Shown here: one piece after another, positions 51,522 through 60,446 of the stretch | Layout: each line of letters opens with the position of its first letter | Numbering within the stretch: position 1 is the stretch's first letter | NCBI RefSeq assembly: GCF_040394755.1 | Contig: NZ_JBEBRQ010000002.1 | Length of the DNA: 64,000 nucleotides | Source of the DNA: Castellaniella defragrans_A | GTDB lineage: Bacteria > Pseudomonadota > Gammaproteobacteria > Burkholderiales > Burkholderiaceae_B | Direction: 5' to 3' (one strand) | Made by a program: the position numbers and the translations under genes | Notes under the pieces: model-generated | Database searches by the model: none | The model's input: only the letters and a program-made list of their open reading frames with translations | Told to the model about the DNA's origin: nothing

Positions 51522-52052
51522 ATGAGCGAACACTTTATCGTACACTGCGACGCCGCGCGGCACGCGGGCACGATCCTGGAAATCTTCAACGACGCGATCC
51601 TGCATTCGACCGCGCTGTACGACTACCAGCCCCGGACCCTGGCCAACATGGCGGCCTGGTTCGATGCCAAGCAAGCCGGCGGCTTTCCGGTCATCGGCAT
51701 CGAGGACGGCGGCGGCGCCCTGCTGGCCTTCGGCAGCTACGGCACGTTCCGGGCATGGCCGGCCTATAAATACACCGTGGAGCACTCCGTATACGTGCAC
51801 AAGGACCATCGCGGCCGAGGACTTGGCCGCATCGTCCTGCAGGCGCTGATGGCGCAGGCCCGGAAAGACGAGGTGCATGCGATGGTGGGCGGAATCGACG
51901 CGACGAACACCGGCAGCATCACGCTGCACGAACGGCTCGGATTCAAGCACGTGGGCACGCTGCCGCAGGTCGGCTTCAAGTTCGGCCGCTGGCTCGATCT
52001 GGCCTTTTACCAGTTGCTGCTGGATACGCCCGCGCAGCCGGTCGATGGCTGA
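51522..52052 (+). CDS. GNAT N-acetyltransferase (phosphinothricin/L-methionine sulfoximine type)
   Basis: This 176-residue acetyltransferase has the acetyl-CoA loop YVHKDHRGRGLGRIVLQALM and the partner motifs IFNDAILHSTALYDYQPRTL and GGIDATNTGSITLHERLGF. These are diagnostic of the PAT/YncA group that acetylates methionine sulfoximine, phosphinothricin or related amino acids. It is divergent from the monooxygenase gene and adjoins tag, with six bases or fewer between them. Confidence 0.9.
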   Translation: MSEHFIVHCDAARHAGTILEIFNDAILHSTALYDYQPRTLANMAAWFDAKQAGGFPVIGIEDGGGALLAFGSYGTFRAWPAYKYTVEHSVYVHKDHRGRGLGRIVLQALMAQARKDEVHAMVGGIDATNTGSITLHERLGFKHVGTLPQVGFKFGRWLDLAFYQLLLDTPAQPVDG

Positions 52053-52057
52053 CGGTG

Positions 52058-52678
52058 ATGGACACGACCATTCCCGGTCCCGATGGCCGGCCGCGCTGCC
52101 GCTGGTGCGCGGCCGCGCCCGAGTTCTTGCGCTACCACGATACCGAATGGGGGTTTCCGGTCGCGGATGACCGGCGCCTGTTCGAAAAGCTGTGCCTGGA
52201 GGGGTTCCAGGCCGGCCTGAGTTGGCGCACCATTCTGGCCAAACGGGAAAATTTCCGCGCGGCCTTCCACGACTTTGATTTCGAGCGGATCGCCGAATTC
52301 ACCGAACGGGACGTCATGCGCCTGCTGGCCGATGCCGGCATCGTCCGCCATCGCGGCAAGATCGAGGCCGTGATCCACAATGCCCGATGCGCGCGGCGCA
52401 TGGTCGAACGCGAAAATTCGCTGGCGGCGTTTTTCTGGCGCTACGAGCCCCCGGCAGCGGAATTGACCGCGCCGCAGTCGGCAAGCACCTCGGCGCATTC
52501 ACGGGCGCTGGCGAAAGACCTCAAGAAGCTCGGCTGGAAATTCGTGGGGCCCACGACGGTCTACGCTTTCATGCAGGCGATGGGGCTGATCAACGACCAT
52601 GCGACGGCCTGCGTGATCCGGGACGAGGCCGAGCAAGCGCGCCAGCGGTTCCGGCGCAGAACCCGAGACAGCCGTTGA
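52058..52678 (+). CDS. tag: DNA-3-methyladenine glycosylase I
   Basis: This 206-residue base-excision repair enzyme removes 3-methyladenine from alkylated DNA. It begins with RCRWCAAAPEFLRYHDTEWG, in which a Cys and a His of the zinc site are visible. The C-terminal LINDHATACVIRDE supplies the other His and Cys. The conserved EGFQAGLSWRTILAKRENFR is intact. ATG at 52058 is preferred over GTG at 52055; either follows the GNAT stop at once. Confidence 0.93.
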   Translation: MDTTIPGPDGRPRCRWCAAAPEFLRYHDTEWGFPVADDRRLFEKLCLEGFQAGLSWRTILAKRENFRAAFHDFDFERIAEFTERDVMRLLADAGIVRHRGKIEAVIHNARCARRMVERENSLAAFFWRYEPPAAELTAPQSASTSAHSRALAKDLKKLGWKFVGPTTVYAFMQAMGLINDHATACVIRDEAEQARQRFRRRTRDSR

Positions 52679-52742
52679 CATCGCAAGGCATGAATTGCAG
52701 CAATGTCTTGATCGTGCGGTGGATTGGGCGTCTAATCTCCGC

Positions 52743-53888
52743 ATGAACAGCGGAGAAAATCTCTATATCTGGCAGTCCAGCGACTGGCCGTATTGGCGCT
52801 ATGACCTGCCCACCCTGGCCCAGGCCCTGACCGAGGTCAGCCACGCCCAGGGCCTGCTGCTGGGCCGCTTGGCCGATGTCGGGCTGGCGCTGCGTGACCA
52901 GGCCAGCCTGTCGGCACTCACCGATGACGTGGTCAAGACCAGCGAGATCGAGGGCGAGCTGCTGGACGCGGCCTCGGTTCGTTCGTCCATCGCTCGCCGG
53001 CTGGGCTTGGACATCGGTGCCCTGGCGCCAGTGGACCGCCATGTCGAAGGAGTAGTCGAGATGGTGCTCGACGCGACCTCGCACAGTGACGAGCCCTTGA
53101 CCGCAGAACGCCTGTTTGGCTGGCACGCGGCATTGTTCCCAACAGGCTATTCAGGCCTCTCCAGAATCACCGTGGGCCAATGGCGCGACGACACGGCCGG
53201 TCCGATGCAGGTCGTATCCGGTGCGGTAAACCGCCGCAAGGTCCACTTCCAGGCGCCCCCTGCGGGATCGCTGCCCGCTGAGACCGCGCGGTTCCTGGCA
53301 TGGGCCAACCAAGGCACCGACGAACCCGCTCTCATCAAGGCCGGGCTGGCTCATCTGTGGTTCGTCACCTTGCACCCTTTCGACGACGGCAATGGCCGCA
53401 TCGCGCGAGCCATAGGAGATCTGTTCCTCGCCCGCGCCGACGGCGCCGGGCCGCGCTTCTATAGTCTATCGGCGCAGATTCAGCGCGAGCGCAAGGATTA
53501 CTACGACATCCTCGAACGCACACAGAAAGGCACACTGAACGTCACCGACTGGCTGGCCTGGTTTCTCGGCGCGCTGGGCCGGTCCGTCGCCAGCGCGCAG
53601 ACCTCGCTCGATGACGCGTTGAGCAAGGCAAAGTTCTGGCAGCGCTGGGCCGGCACACCAATGAACGGGCGCCAGGTGAAGCTGCTCAACCGCCTGCTCG
53701 ATGGCTTCGACGGCAAACTCACCAGCAGCAAATGGGCAGCCATCTGCAAGTGCTCGCCGGATACGGCGCTGCGCGACATCAACCAGTTGCTGGCGCTGGG
53801 CGTACTGCGCAGATCGCCAGGCGGCGGGCGCAGCACAGGTTACGAACTGGCCGCGCCGAACGACGCGCATGGAACCGCAGCGCATTGA
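52743..53888 (+). CDS. Fic-domain protein (DUF4172-Fic), probable AMP-transferase
   Basis: This 381-residue protein has an N-terminal DUF4172-like region containing the inhibitory helix motif TSEIEG (66-71, fitting S/TxxxEG). The Fic core carries the canonical HPFDDGNGRIAR (from residue 211), and the C-terminal winged helix is SSKWAAICKCSPDTALRDIN. Class II Fic enzymes transfer AMP to protein hydroxyls and are held inactive by the inhibitory Glu. The target is unknown. Its stop codon lies inside the first copy of a 30-bp tandem repeat. It is convergent with the ccm genes. Confidence 0.88.
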   Translation: MNSGENLYIWQSSDWPYWRYDLPTLAQALTEVSHAQGLLLGRLADVGLALRDQASLSALTDDVVKTSEIEGELLDAASVRSSIARRLGLDIGALAPVDRHVEGVVEMVLDATSHSDEPLTAERLFGWHAALFPTGYSGLSRITVGQWRDDTAGPMQVVSGAVNRRKVHFQAPPAGSLPAETARFLAWANQGTDEPALIKAGLAHLWFVTLHPFDDGNGRIARAIGDLFLARADGAGPRFYSLSAQIQRERKDYYDILERTQKGTLNVTDWLAWFLGALGRSVASAQTSLDDALSKAKFWQRWAGTPMNGRQVKLLNRLLDGFDGKLTSSKWAAICKCSPDTALRDINQLLALGVLRRSPGGGRSTGYELAAPNDAHGTAAH

Positions 53889-53940
53889 ACCCGCACCAGA
53901 GGGGGCGCGGCGCATTGAACCCGCACCAGAGGGGGCGCGG
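53881..53940. repeat. Two perfect tandem copies of a 30-bp unit
   Basis: The unit CGCATTGAACCCGCACCAGA plus GGGGGCGCGG occurs at 53881-53910 and again, unchanged, at 53911-53940. The first copy holds the TGA stop of the fic gene. The pair fills most of the 66 bases between fic and the convergent ccmC. Replication slippage is the likely origin. Confidence 0.9.
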
Positions 53941-53954
53941 CGCACTGCCAGACC

Positions 53955-54710
53955 TCATGCCACCCCGGCAGCCTGCTCGCCCTGCATCGCCCGCAGCCAG
54001 CGCGCATGCGCCTCGCGCTCATTGATCAGCAACTGCACGCGGCGCAGCGCCGTCGCGGCAGCCCACGCCCAGGCCGCCGTACAGCACAGCAGCATGGCGG
54101 CGAGCATGACCGGCTCCATGCTGGCGCCGCTGGATTTGATCGTCGCGCCCTGATGCAGGGTATTCCACCAGCGCACCGAAAAATAAATCACCGGCAGGTT
54201 GAGCGCGCCCAGCAGCGCCAGCACAGCGCAGGCGCGGTCGGCGCGCTGCGGGTCATCGATGGCGTTCTGCAAGGCCATATAGCCCAGAAACAGCAGCAAC
54301 AACAGCAGCGAGGACGTCAGCCGCGCATCCCATTCCCACCAGGAACCCCACATCGGTTGCCCCCACAGCGCGCCCGTGACCAGCGACAGCACAGCGAACA
54401 CCGCCCCCGTAGGCGCCAGCGCATGCGCCAGCAGAAACGACAGGCGCGTGCGCCAGACCAGCCCGATGAAACTCCAGAACGCCATGAGCGCATAGAAGAA
54501 CATGGCCACCCACGACGCCGGCACGTGCAAATAGATGATGCGGTAGGTTTCGCCCTGCACGGCATCGGCGGGCGCCACGCCGAAACCCAGGAACAGCCCG
54601 GCGGCGCCCGTCAGCAAGGCCAGGATGCGCAAGGGCCGCACGAGCGCGCGCGCCAGCGGCAGAAAACGCGCCGGCGTGGCAAACCAGAAAACAAACCGGG
54701 AAAGATTCAT
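53955..54710 (-). CDS. ccmC: Heme exporter protein CcmC
   Basis: This 251-residue membrane protein of the heme-handling family has the tryptophan-rich WWD-type motif WGSWWEWDAR (121-130), flanked by histidines in LHVPASW (His62) and TLHQG, which ligate heme during its transfer to CcmE. Six hydrophobic segments are visible. The start at 54710 (MNLSRFVFWFATPARF) lies five bases after ccmB. It is the last gene of the minus-strand ccm run. Confidence 0.95.
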   Translation of the reverse strand: MNLSRFVFWFATPARFLPLARALVRPLRILALLTGAAGLFLGFGVAPADAVQGETYRIIYLHVPASWVAMFFYALMAFWSFIGLVWRTRLSFLLAHALAPTGAVFAVLSLVTGALWGQPMWGSWWEWDARLTSSLLLLLLFLGYMALQNAIDDPQRADRACAVLALLGALNLPVIYFSVRWWNTLHQGATIKSSGASMEPVMLAAMLLCCTAAWAWAAATALRRVQLLINEREAHARWLRAMQGEQAAGVA

Positions 54711-54714
54711 GGCG

Positions 54715-55401
54715 TCATCCCTCGATACCGATACGCGCGGCGCTGGCCGCAAGCCAGGGGCAGGTTGCAAGCATCGCACAGGCCATGCCGGCCAGCAAGG
54801 CCAGATGCGCGCCGGCGGACTCGCCCAATTGCGCGGCGCGCACGGCCATGCTGCCGAACACCAGCACAGGCGCGGCCAGCGGCAGCACCAGGCCGATCAC
54901 CAACATGCCGCCCTGACGCAAACCGGCCGCCAATGCCGCGACAACGCCGGTCAGCAGCACAAGCACGCCGACGCCCGGCAGCAAGGCCAGCAACAGCACG
55001 CCCAGGGCCGCGCCGCTCAGGCCATATTGCAGGGCCGCCAGCGGCGCCAGCAGCAGCACGGGCAGCACCGTCATCACCCATTGGGCTGCCAGCCGCGCCG
55101 TCACCAGCAGCACCAGCGGCACGCCGCACAACACCCATTGGTCCAGCCAGCCGCTGCGCAAATCGTCATGAAAGCAGCGCCAGCTCGCCACCAGCACGCA
55201 CAGCAGCGCCGCCACCCACAATACGCCTGGCGCCAGCAGCGCCAGGGTCGCAGGCGTGGGCGCGACACTGAGCGCAGGCAGGCTGGCCACGGTGGCGAAG
55301 AACAGCGCCTGCACCAGGAAATCCACGGGCCGCGACAGCACCAACGCCCATTCGCGCCGCAGCACGGCGCGCACCGCGCGGTTCCAGGACACCTCGCTCA
55401 T
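54715..55401 (-). CDS. ccmB: Heme exporter protein CcmB
   Basis: This 228-residue inner-membrane protein begins VLRREWALVLSRPVDFLVQA and has six hydrophobic segments. DDLRSGWLDQWVLCGVPLV and the Pro-rich LPLAAPVLVFGSMAVRAA are typical of CcmB. With CcmA and CcmC it forms the ABC complex that releases holo-CcmE. It overlaps ccmA by four bases (ATGA). Confidence 0.94.
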   Translation of the reverse strand: MSEVSWNRAVRAVLRREWALVLSRPVDFLVQALFFATVASLPALSVAPTPATLALLAPGVLWVAALLCVLVASWRCFHDDLRSGWLDQWVLCGVPLVLLVTARLAAQWVMTVLPVLLLAPLAALQYGLSGAALGVLLLALLPGVGVLVLLTGVVAALAAGLRQGGMLVIGLVLPLAAPVLVFGSMAVRAAQLGESAGAHLALLAGMACAMLATCPWLAASAARIGIEG

Positions 55402-56039
55402 GGCGCGCCTCCCGCAACGGGCGGATGCACAAGATCGAGCACGCGGTGCGCCGGGAAATCCGCCGGCAACGCCTGGTGCGAGGTCAGCACCAGCGCGCCG
55501 CCGTCGCGCAGGTGCGCATGCACAAGCGCCGTGAGCCAGGCGCAGCCCTGGGTATCGAGCGCGTCGAAAGGCTCGTCAAGCAGCAGCAGCGCAGGTTTCG
55601 TCAACCGCAGCCGCGCCAGCGCGAGCTTGCGCCGCTGCCCGGCGGACAAATGCCGCACCGCGCGATCCGGCACGCCCAGACCGGCCAGCAATTCAGGGAT
55701 CGTCGCGATCGTCTCGGCGCCGCACCCGTGCAGTTGCGCAAACAGTTCGAGATTGAGCCGGGCATGCAGATCCTCGGCCCAGCCATCCTGATGTCCGAGG
55801 AACGCACAGGCGCCCTCCCCGCGCTCGACCCGCCCCGCCAGCGGCGGACGCAGACCCGCCAGCGTGCGCAGCAAAGTGGTCTTGCCGCAGCCATTGGGGC
55901 CGCGCAGGTGCATAGCCTCACCCGCGGCCACGGAAAAATCCAGCGGCCCCCAGAGCCGCAGCCCATTGCGCTCGCCGACCAGGCGCGTGACGCTGAACAC
56001 GGCGGGCGGTACGGCGGAACTCTGGGCGGCGGATGGCAT
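55398..56039 (-). CDS. ccmA: Heme exporter ATP-binding protein CcmA
   Basis: This 213-residue ABC ATPase has the Walker A GPNGCGKTTLLR, signature LSAGQRRKLALARL and Walker B ALLLLDEPFDALD, and a switch His in VLTSHQALP. The short length is normal for CcmA. The ATG at 56039 leaves a 49-base gap after ccmI, the only sizeable gap between the D-I and A-C blocks. A start at 56108 overlapping ccmI is possible but lacks a ribosome site. Confidence 0.93.
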   Translation of the reverse strand: MPSAAQSSAVPPAVFSVTRLVGERNGLRLWGPLDFSVAAGEAMHLRGPNGCGKTTLLRTLAGLRPPLAGRVERGEGACAFLGHQDGWAEDLHARLNLELFAQLHGCGAETIATIPELLAGLGVPDRAVRHLSAGQRRKLALARLRLTKPALLLLDEPFDALDTQGCAWLTALVHAHLRDGGALVLTSHQALPADFPAHRVLDLVHPPVAGGAP

Positions 56040-56088
56040 GGACGCGAAACTCGTGGCTGGGCAATGAATCAGTCGCGGGCCTCGCGTC

Positions 56089-56766
56089 TCAGGGTTTCCC
56101 GGAGACATCATCGAGCAACATCCAGCTCTCGAGCGCCGCGTCTACGTCCTGGCGCTCCTGGGTGCCTGGCGGATGGCGTTCGTGCAGTCTGGCCACCAGC
56201 GCATCGGCGTCGGCCAGGTCGCCGCGGCTATAGGCCGACAGCGCGCGCAGCAGCAATACATTGGTTTCCTCGGGCGCCAGCGCCGAGGCGTGCCCGATCA
56301 GTTCGTTAGTGCGAGCATCGAACGTGCCGTTGATCATCAGGCGGATTTCGATCCAGCCGAGCAGCGCGCCGAGGTCCTGCAGCACATGCGGCTGCGCGCG
56401 CTCATACGCAGACTGCGCGGCGGCATAGCGGCCCATCACGGTGTATGAGCGCGCCAGCATGATCCAGCCCTCGTAGTCATCGGGCTGCTCCTTGAGGCGG
56501 TTCGCCAGTCTTTCGACGCTCGCGGACATCTCGTGCATCTCGTTCATGCCGCCCATGTCCGGCGCAGGGTCCAGGGCCCGCGGCTCGCCGCGCAAGGCAT
56601 ACAGCCCCGCCACCGCCAGCGGCACGATCAGCGCCAGCAGCAGCGATTGCCCGCGAAACTTGTCATTCTTGCCACGCCCGCCCGCCCAATACAGGGTCAC
56701 GCCGAAGGCCGCCATGAGTACCAGCGTCACCGCCGCAAAAACCCATATCACAGTACTGCCGTTCAT
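56089..56766 (-). CDS. ccmI: Cytochrome c maturation protein CcmI (CycH), short form
   Basis: This 225-residue membrane-anchored apocytochrome chaperone has two N-terminal hydrophobic helices (VIWVFAAVTLVLMAAFGVTL and LLALIVPLAVAGLYAL) and then a TPR region including PDDYEGWIMLARSYTVMGRY. It is shorter than the 400-residue CcmI forms and lacks the extra C-terminal domain. It presents apocytochromes to CcmFH. It overlaps ccmH by four bases. Confidence 0.9.
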   Translation of the reverse strand: MNGSTVIWVFAAVTLVLMAAFGVTLYWAGGRGKNDKFRGQSLLLALIVPLAVAGLYALRGEPRALDPAPDMGGMNEMHEMSASVERLANRLKEQPDDYEGWIMLARSYTVMGRYAAAQSAYERAQPHVLQDLGALLGWIEIRLMINGTFDARTNELIGHASALAPEETNVLLLRALSAYSRGDLADADALVARLHERHPPGTQERQDVDAALESWMLLDDVSGKP

Positions 56767-57179
56767 TGCCCGGACTCCTCGCCCTCGTCAAATTCATCCG
56801 CACGGGCGCCGCTGGCGCGGCCCGCATGCATGGTGCGCCAAAGCGCGAAAAAACCACCGGCAACGAGCAGCAGCGGCCCCAGCCACAATAACAGAGTGCT
56901 GGCCTCGAAAGGCGGGCGGTAGATCACGAAATGGCCGTAGCGATCGACCAGGAACTGCTTGATCTGCTCATCGCTGTCCCCGCCGGCCATGCGGTCGCGG
57001 ATTTCATTCTTGAGATCGACGGCCAGCGGCGCGTTGGAATCGGCCAGCGATTCATTCTGGCATACGAGGCACCGCAGCTGGCTGGTCAAGTCATGAAAAC
57101 GCTCGGGGTCCACCGCCTGATCGGCCCAGGCCGGCGGCGCCAGCAAGGCGGCGGCCAGAAGCCACGCGGCACACCTCAT
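56763..57179 (-). CDS. ccmH: Cytochrome c maturation protein CcmH
   Basis: This 138-residue protein has a signal peptide (AAWLLAAALLAPPAWAD), the redox motif LRCLVCQNES (Cys37, Cys40), a three-helix periplasmic domain and a C-terminal membrane anchor (LLWLGPLLLVAGGFFAL). It reduces the CxxCH cysteines of apocytochromes in the CcmF-H-I ligation complex. ATGA overlaps join it to ccmG and ccmI. Confidence 0.95.
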   Translation of the reverse strand: MRCAAWLLAAALLAPPAWADQAVDPERFHDLTSQLRCLVCQNESLADSNAPLAVDLKNEIRDRMAGGDSDEQIKQFLVDRYGHFVIYRPPFEASTLLLWLGPLLLVAGGFFALWRTMHAGRASGARADEFDEGEESGQ

Positions 57180-57805
57180 GACAACCCTCCAGGCCGGACC
57201 GCGTCCTCCGGGACCAGCCAGGAAACCCGGGGAACCCCCTGGGCGTCAGCCCCCAGGCGCGGCAGGATTTCTTTCCTGACCAGTTCATGCGTCACCGCGC
57301 CCACGTGTTTCCAGACGATGATGCCTTGCGCATCGATGATGTAGGTTTCCGGCGCGCCGTACACCCCCAGTTCGATGCCCATGCGCCCTTTCGCATCAAC
57401 GAGATTCATGGAAAAAGGATTGCCGTAGCGGCGCAGCCAGGCGGTGGAATCGCGCATATCGTCTTTGTAGCTCAAGCCGATCAACTGGTCGGCGCGGCCC
57501 TGGTCGCGCAGGGTCCGGGCCAGAGCCATCATGACCGGTTGCTCGTCGATACAGACCGCGCACCACGAGGCCCAGACATTGATCAGCCGAGCCTTGCCGC
57601 GCAATTGCTCAGGGCCGACCAGATCGCCATCGACGGCGTCCAGGCGCGGCAGGGCCATCTCGGGCCAGGGCTTGCCGATCAGCACGGAAGGCAGCTCGCG
57701 CGGATCGCGCATCATGCCCATGACCAGAAGCCACAACAAGCCCAGCGCGACCAGGAGCGACAGGGTCAAGGCCCAGCGGCGACGCAAGGTGATCAACAGA
57801 CTCAT
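57176..57805 (-). CDS. ccmG: Thiol:disulfide interchange protein CcmG/DsbE
   Basis: This 209-residue membrane-anchored thioredoxin-fold protein has the active site WASWCAVC (Cys82, Cys85) and the conserved YGAPETYIIDAQG with the cis-Pro region. It supplies reducing power for apocytochrome thiols. The start at 57805 lies 18 bases after ccmF; an in-frame GTG two codons earlier is less likely. Confidence 0.95.
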   Translation of the reverse strand: MSLLITLRRRWALTLSLLVALGLLWLLVMGMMRDPRELPSVLIGKPWPEMALPRLDAVDGDLVGPEQLRGKARLINVWASWCAVCIDEQPVMMALARTLRDQGRADQLIGLSYKDDMRDSTAWLRRYGNPFSMNLVDAKGRMGIELGVYGAPETYIIDAQGIIVWKHVGAVTHELVRKEILPRLGADAQGVPRVSWLVPEDAVRPGGLS

Positions 57806-57823
57806 ACCCACTCTACCTCATGT

Positions 57824-59809
57824 TCACGCGAGCGAGCGCGCATGCGGGGAAATACGGCCCGCGCCGGCAACCGGCGCATTTTCCGGGGATTTTCGCACAG
57901 ACGGCCGGCGCAGGCGGCGCGCCATGGACGCGATCAGCGCACCCGCGGCCATGAACAGCGCACCCAGCCAGACCCAGCGCATGAAGGGCTTGTACTGCAC
58001 GCGCACGCTCCAGCCATTGTCGGCGGTCTCCAGAGGTGTGCCGAGGGCCACATAGACATCGCGCAGCAGCCCCCAGTCGATCGCGCTCTCGGTCATGGGC
58101 ATGCCCGAGTTGATGTAGTTGCGCTTTTCGCTCACGAGCAGGCGCGGCGCCTGATCGCCGCAACGCAGGGTGAAGTGGCCGGCTTGCCCGTGATAGTTGG
58201 GCCCTTCGGTCTCGGCCAGGCTGTCGAAGGCAACGACACAGGCGCCCAAGGGACGCGTCTGGCCGGGCGCGATGCTGACGTCGTGCTCCACGCCATAGCC
58301 ATTGACCATGGCTACGCCGACCACGAAAACCGCCACACCCAGATGCGCCACCACCATGCCCGTGCCGGATGCGCCCAGGCCGCCGCCGCGCAAGCGCTGC
58401 GCGGCCCAGTGCAAGGTGCTCACCGCCACGCCCAGCGCGCCCAGCAACGCAATCACCACAAGCCCGTGAACCACCCCGTAGACATGGGACAGCCACAACG
58501 GCAAGACCAGCGCGCCGATCAGCAATACCACCAGCGTGGGCGCCAGCCGGCGCAGCAGCGCACGGCCCTGATCGCTGCCCCAGCGCAGCCAGATCGACAC
58601 CATCAGCAGCGCCAGCGCGGGCAGCAGCACGGGCGCCATGACCGTATCGAAATACGGCGGCCCGACCGAGATCTTGCCCAATTGCAGCGCATCCATGATG
58701 AGCGGATACAGCGTCCCCAACAGCACACAGCCGCAGGCCGCCACGAGCAGCAGATTGTTGAACGCCAGCGCGGTATCGCGCGACAGTGGCGCGGGCGCCC
58801 TGGAAACGCGCGCGGGCTGCAGCCGCTCGCCGTAACGGGCCACGAGCGCGAGACTGCCCAGCAGCGCGAATGCGATCAGCGCCAGCATCACGACGCCGCG
58901 GCTCGGGTCGGAGGCGAAAGCATGCACCGAGATCAGCACGCCCGAACGGACGAGAAAGGTGCCCAGCAGGGACAGCAGGAAGGCGCCGATGGACAAGGCC
59001 GCGGTCCAGTACACGAAACGGCCATGCTGGTCGCGCGCGATCTGCACGTGCAGCAGCGCCGCCAGCACCAGCCACGGCATGAACGAGGCGTTTTCCACCG
59101 GGTCCCAGAACCACCAGCCGCCCCAGCCCAGCTCGTAATAGGCCCACCACGACCCGAGCGCGATGCCCAGCGTCAGAAACACCAGGGCCACCGCCGTATA
59201 GGGCCGCACCCAGCGCACCCAGTCGGCGGGCGCGCCGCGCCAGAGCGCGGCCAGGGTCATGGCAAACGGCACGGCGGTGCCGACATAACCCAGATACAGC
59301 AGCGGCGGATGCAGGGCCATGCCGGGGTCTTGCAGCAGGGGGTTCAGGCTCTGCCCTTCCGGGACCGCGGGCAGCAGCCGCATGAATGGATTGGAGGTGA
59401 ACAAGATGAATGCGCCGACGCAGACGCTGACCAGGCCCAGCACACCCAGGACACGCGCCGCATAATCGACGTCATGGCGGCGCAAGCCGCGCAATGCCGC
59501 CAGGCTCCACAGCGAGAGCGCGGCCATCCACAGCAGCATCGACCCTTCGTGCCCGCCCCAGACCGCCGCCACGCGGTAGATCAGCGGCAGCGTGGTGTGA
59601 CTGTTCTGCGCGACATAGAGGATGGAAAAATCGAAATTCACGAACGCCACGGCAAGCAGCACGATCGCGCCCAGGATGCCGGCGATCTGCCATGCCGCGG
59701 CCAGCGTCGCGAGCCGGGGCCGCGCCATCGGCGCGAGGCCGCCCCAGGCCTGCACGGCGGACGCGACCAGGGCAAGAATCAGCAGTAACTGCCCGAGCTC
59801 GCCGATCAT
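57824..59809 (-). CDS. ccmF: Heme lyase CcmF
   Basis: This 661-residue polytopic protein catalyses heme attachment to CxxCH motifs. The periplasmic WWD domain WGGWWFWDPVENASFMPWL is intact, with conserved histidines nearby (NSHTTLPLIYR, ALHPPLLYLGYVG). About fifteen hydrophobic segments are visible and the length matches E. coli CcmF. It overlaps ccmE by four bases. Confidence 0.96.
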   Translation of the reverse strand: MIGELGQLLLILALVASAVQAWGGLAPMARPRLATLAAAWQIAGILGAIVLLAVAFVNFDFSILYVAQNSHTTLPLIYRVAAVWGGHEGSMLLWMAALSLWSLAALRGLRRHDVDYAARVLGVLGLVSVCVGAFILFTSNPFMRLLPAVPEGQSLNPLLQDPGMALHPPLLYLGYVGTAVPFAMTLAALWRGAPADWVRWVRPYTAVALVFLTLGIALGSWWAYYELGWGGWWFWDPVENASFMPWLVLAALLHVQIARDQHGRFVYWTAALSIGAFLLSLLGTFLVRSGVLISVHAFASDPSRGVVMLALIAFALLGSLALVARYGERLQPARVSRAPAPLSRDTALAFNNLLLVAACGCVLLGTLYPLIMDALQLGKISVGPPYFDTVMAPVLLPALALLMVSIWLRWGSDQGRALLRRLAPTLVVLLIGALVLPLWLSHVYGVVHGLVVIALLGALGVAVSTLHWAAQRLRGGGLGASGTGMVVAHLGVAVFVVGVAMVNGYGVEHDVSIAPGQTRPLGACVVAFDSLAETEGPNYHGQAGHFTLRCGDQAPRLLVSEKRNYINSGMPMTESAIDWGLLRDVYVALGTPLETADNGWSVRVQYKPFMRWVWLGALFMAAGALIASMARRLRRPSVRKSPENAPVAGAGRISPHARSLA

Positions 59810-60270
59810 CCCGCGCCTCCCGGCACAGGATGGCTGTGCCCGGAGGGCTGGGTCATGTTGGGCGGCGCGTAGTTTTCATCGTGTTTGGCCAGCACCTCGG
59901 TGGCCACGAGCGTGCCCGAATCGTCGAGCCGGCCCTGCACGATCGCGCCCTTGCCCTCGGCGAACAGATCAGGCAGCACGCCCCGGTGATAAACCACCGG
60001 CAATGTACTTTCGCCATCGACGAGCACGAAGCGCACCGCCTGGGCGCCGTCGCCGCCGCGCTGCAAGGACCCCACCTGCACCATGCCGCCGACCCGCAGC
60101 GTTTCCCTGGCGCGCGCGCTGCCCGCCGCCAGCTCGCTGGGCGTGACATAGAACATGAGATTGCTGCGGAAAGCCTGCTTGACGAACAATCCCGCCGCCA
60201 CCAGCAGCGCCCCCGCGACCAGCAGCAGCAGCAGGCGCTTGCGGCGCGTAGTGAGTACGGCGGCGCTCAT
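59806..60270 (-). CDS. ccmE: Heme chaperone CcmE
   Basis: This 154-residue periplasmic heme carrier has one N-terminal membrane anchor (RLLLLLVAGALLVAAGLFV), a beta-barrel domain and the covalent heme site His130 in LAKHDENYAPPN. The following Tyr134 is also present. It carries heme from CcmABCD to CcmF. The ATG at 60270 overlaps the ccmD stop (ATGA). Confidence 0.96.
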   Translation of the reverse strand: MSAAVLTTRRKRLLLLLVAGALLVAAGLFVKQAFRSNLMFYVTPSELAAGSARARETLRVGGMVQVGSLQRGGDGAQAVRFVLVDGESTLPVVYHRGVLPDLFAEGKGAIVQGRLDDSGTLVATEVLAKHDENYAPPNMTQPSGHSHPVPGGAG

Positions 60271-60446
60271 ACGGATTCCCCTGAGGCGCCAGCCCGCGCG
60301 CGCCGCGCGCGGCGCATCAACATCCATTGCTCGCCCGCCAGGGCGACGATCACCACCGCGACACTGCTCCAGACATAGACACCGTGACGGCCCATCCGCA
60401 GAAACGATGCCCAGTCACCCCACCACACCTCGAAAAACTCAGACAT
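60267..60446 (-). CDS. ccmD: Heme exporter protein CcmD
   Basis: A 59-residue protein begins MSEFFEVWWGDWASFLRMGR, followed by one membrane helix (HGVYVWSSVAVVIVALAGEQ) and a basic tail rich in Arg. This matches CcmD, which stabilises the CcmABC-CcmE complex. GGAG precedes the ATG, and its stop overlaps the ccmE start. A perfect 14-base GC palindrome (60462-60475) lies between it and the tetraheme cytochrome gene upstream. Confidence 0.93.
   Translation of the reverse strand: MSEFFEVWWGDWASFLRMGRHGVYVWSSVAVVIVALAGEQWMLMRRARRARAGASGESV

Noticed and set aside
53881..53940. Repeat array as a possible CRISPR
   Set aside because: There are only two adjacent copies with no spacer and no cas genes. 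It is a simple tandem duplication.
57287..59788. 833-codon plus-strand open frame opposite ccmF and ccmG
   Set aside because: It is Gln/Arg/His-rich low-complexity translation, antisense to clear ccm genes; a composition artefact.
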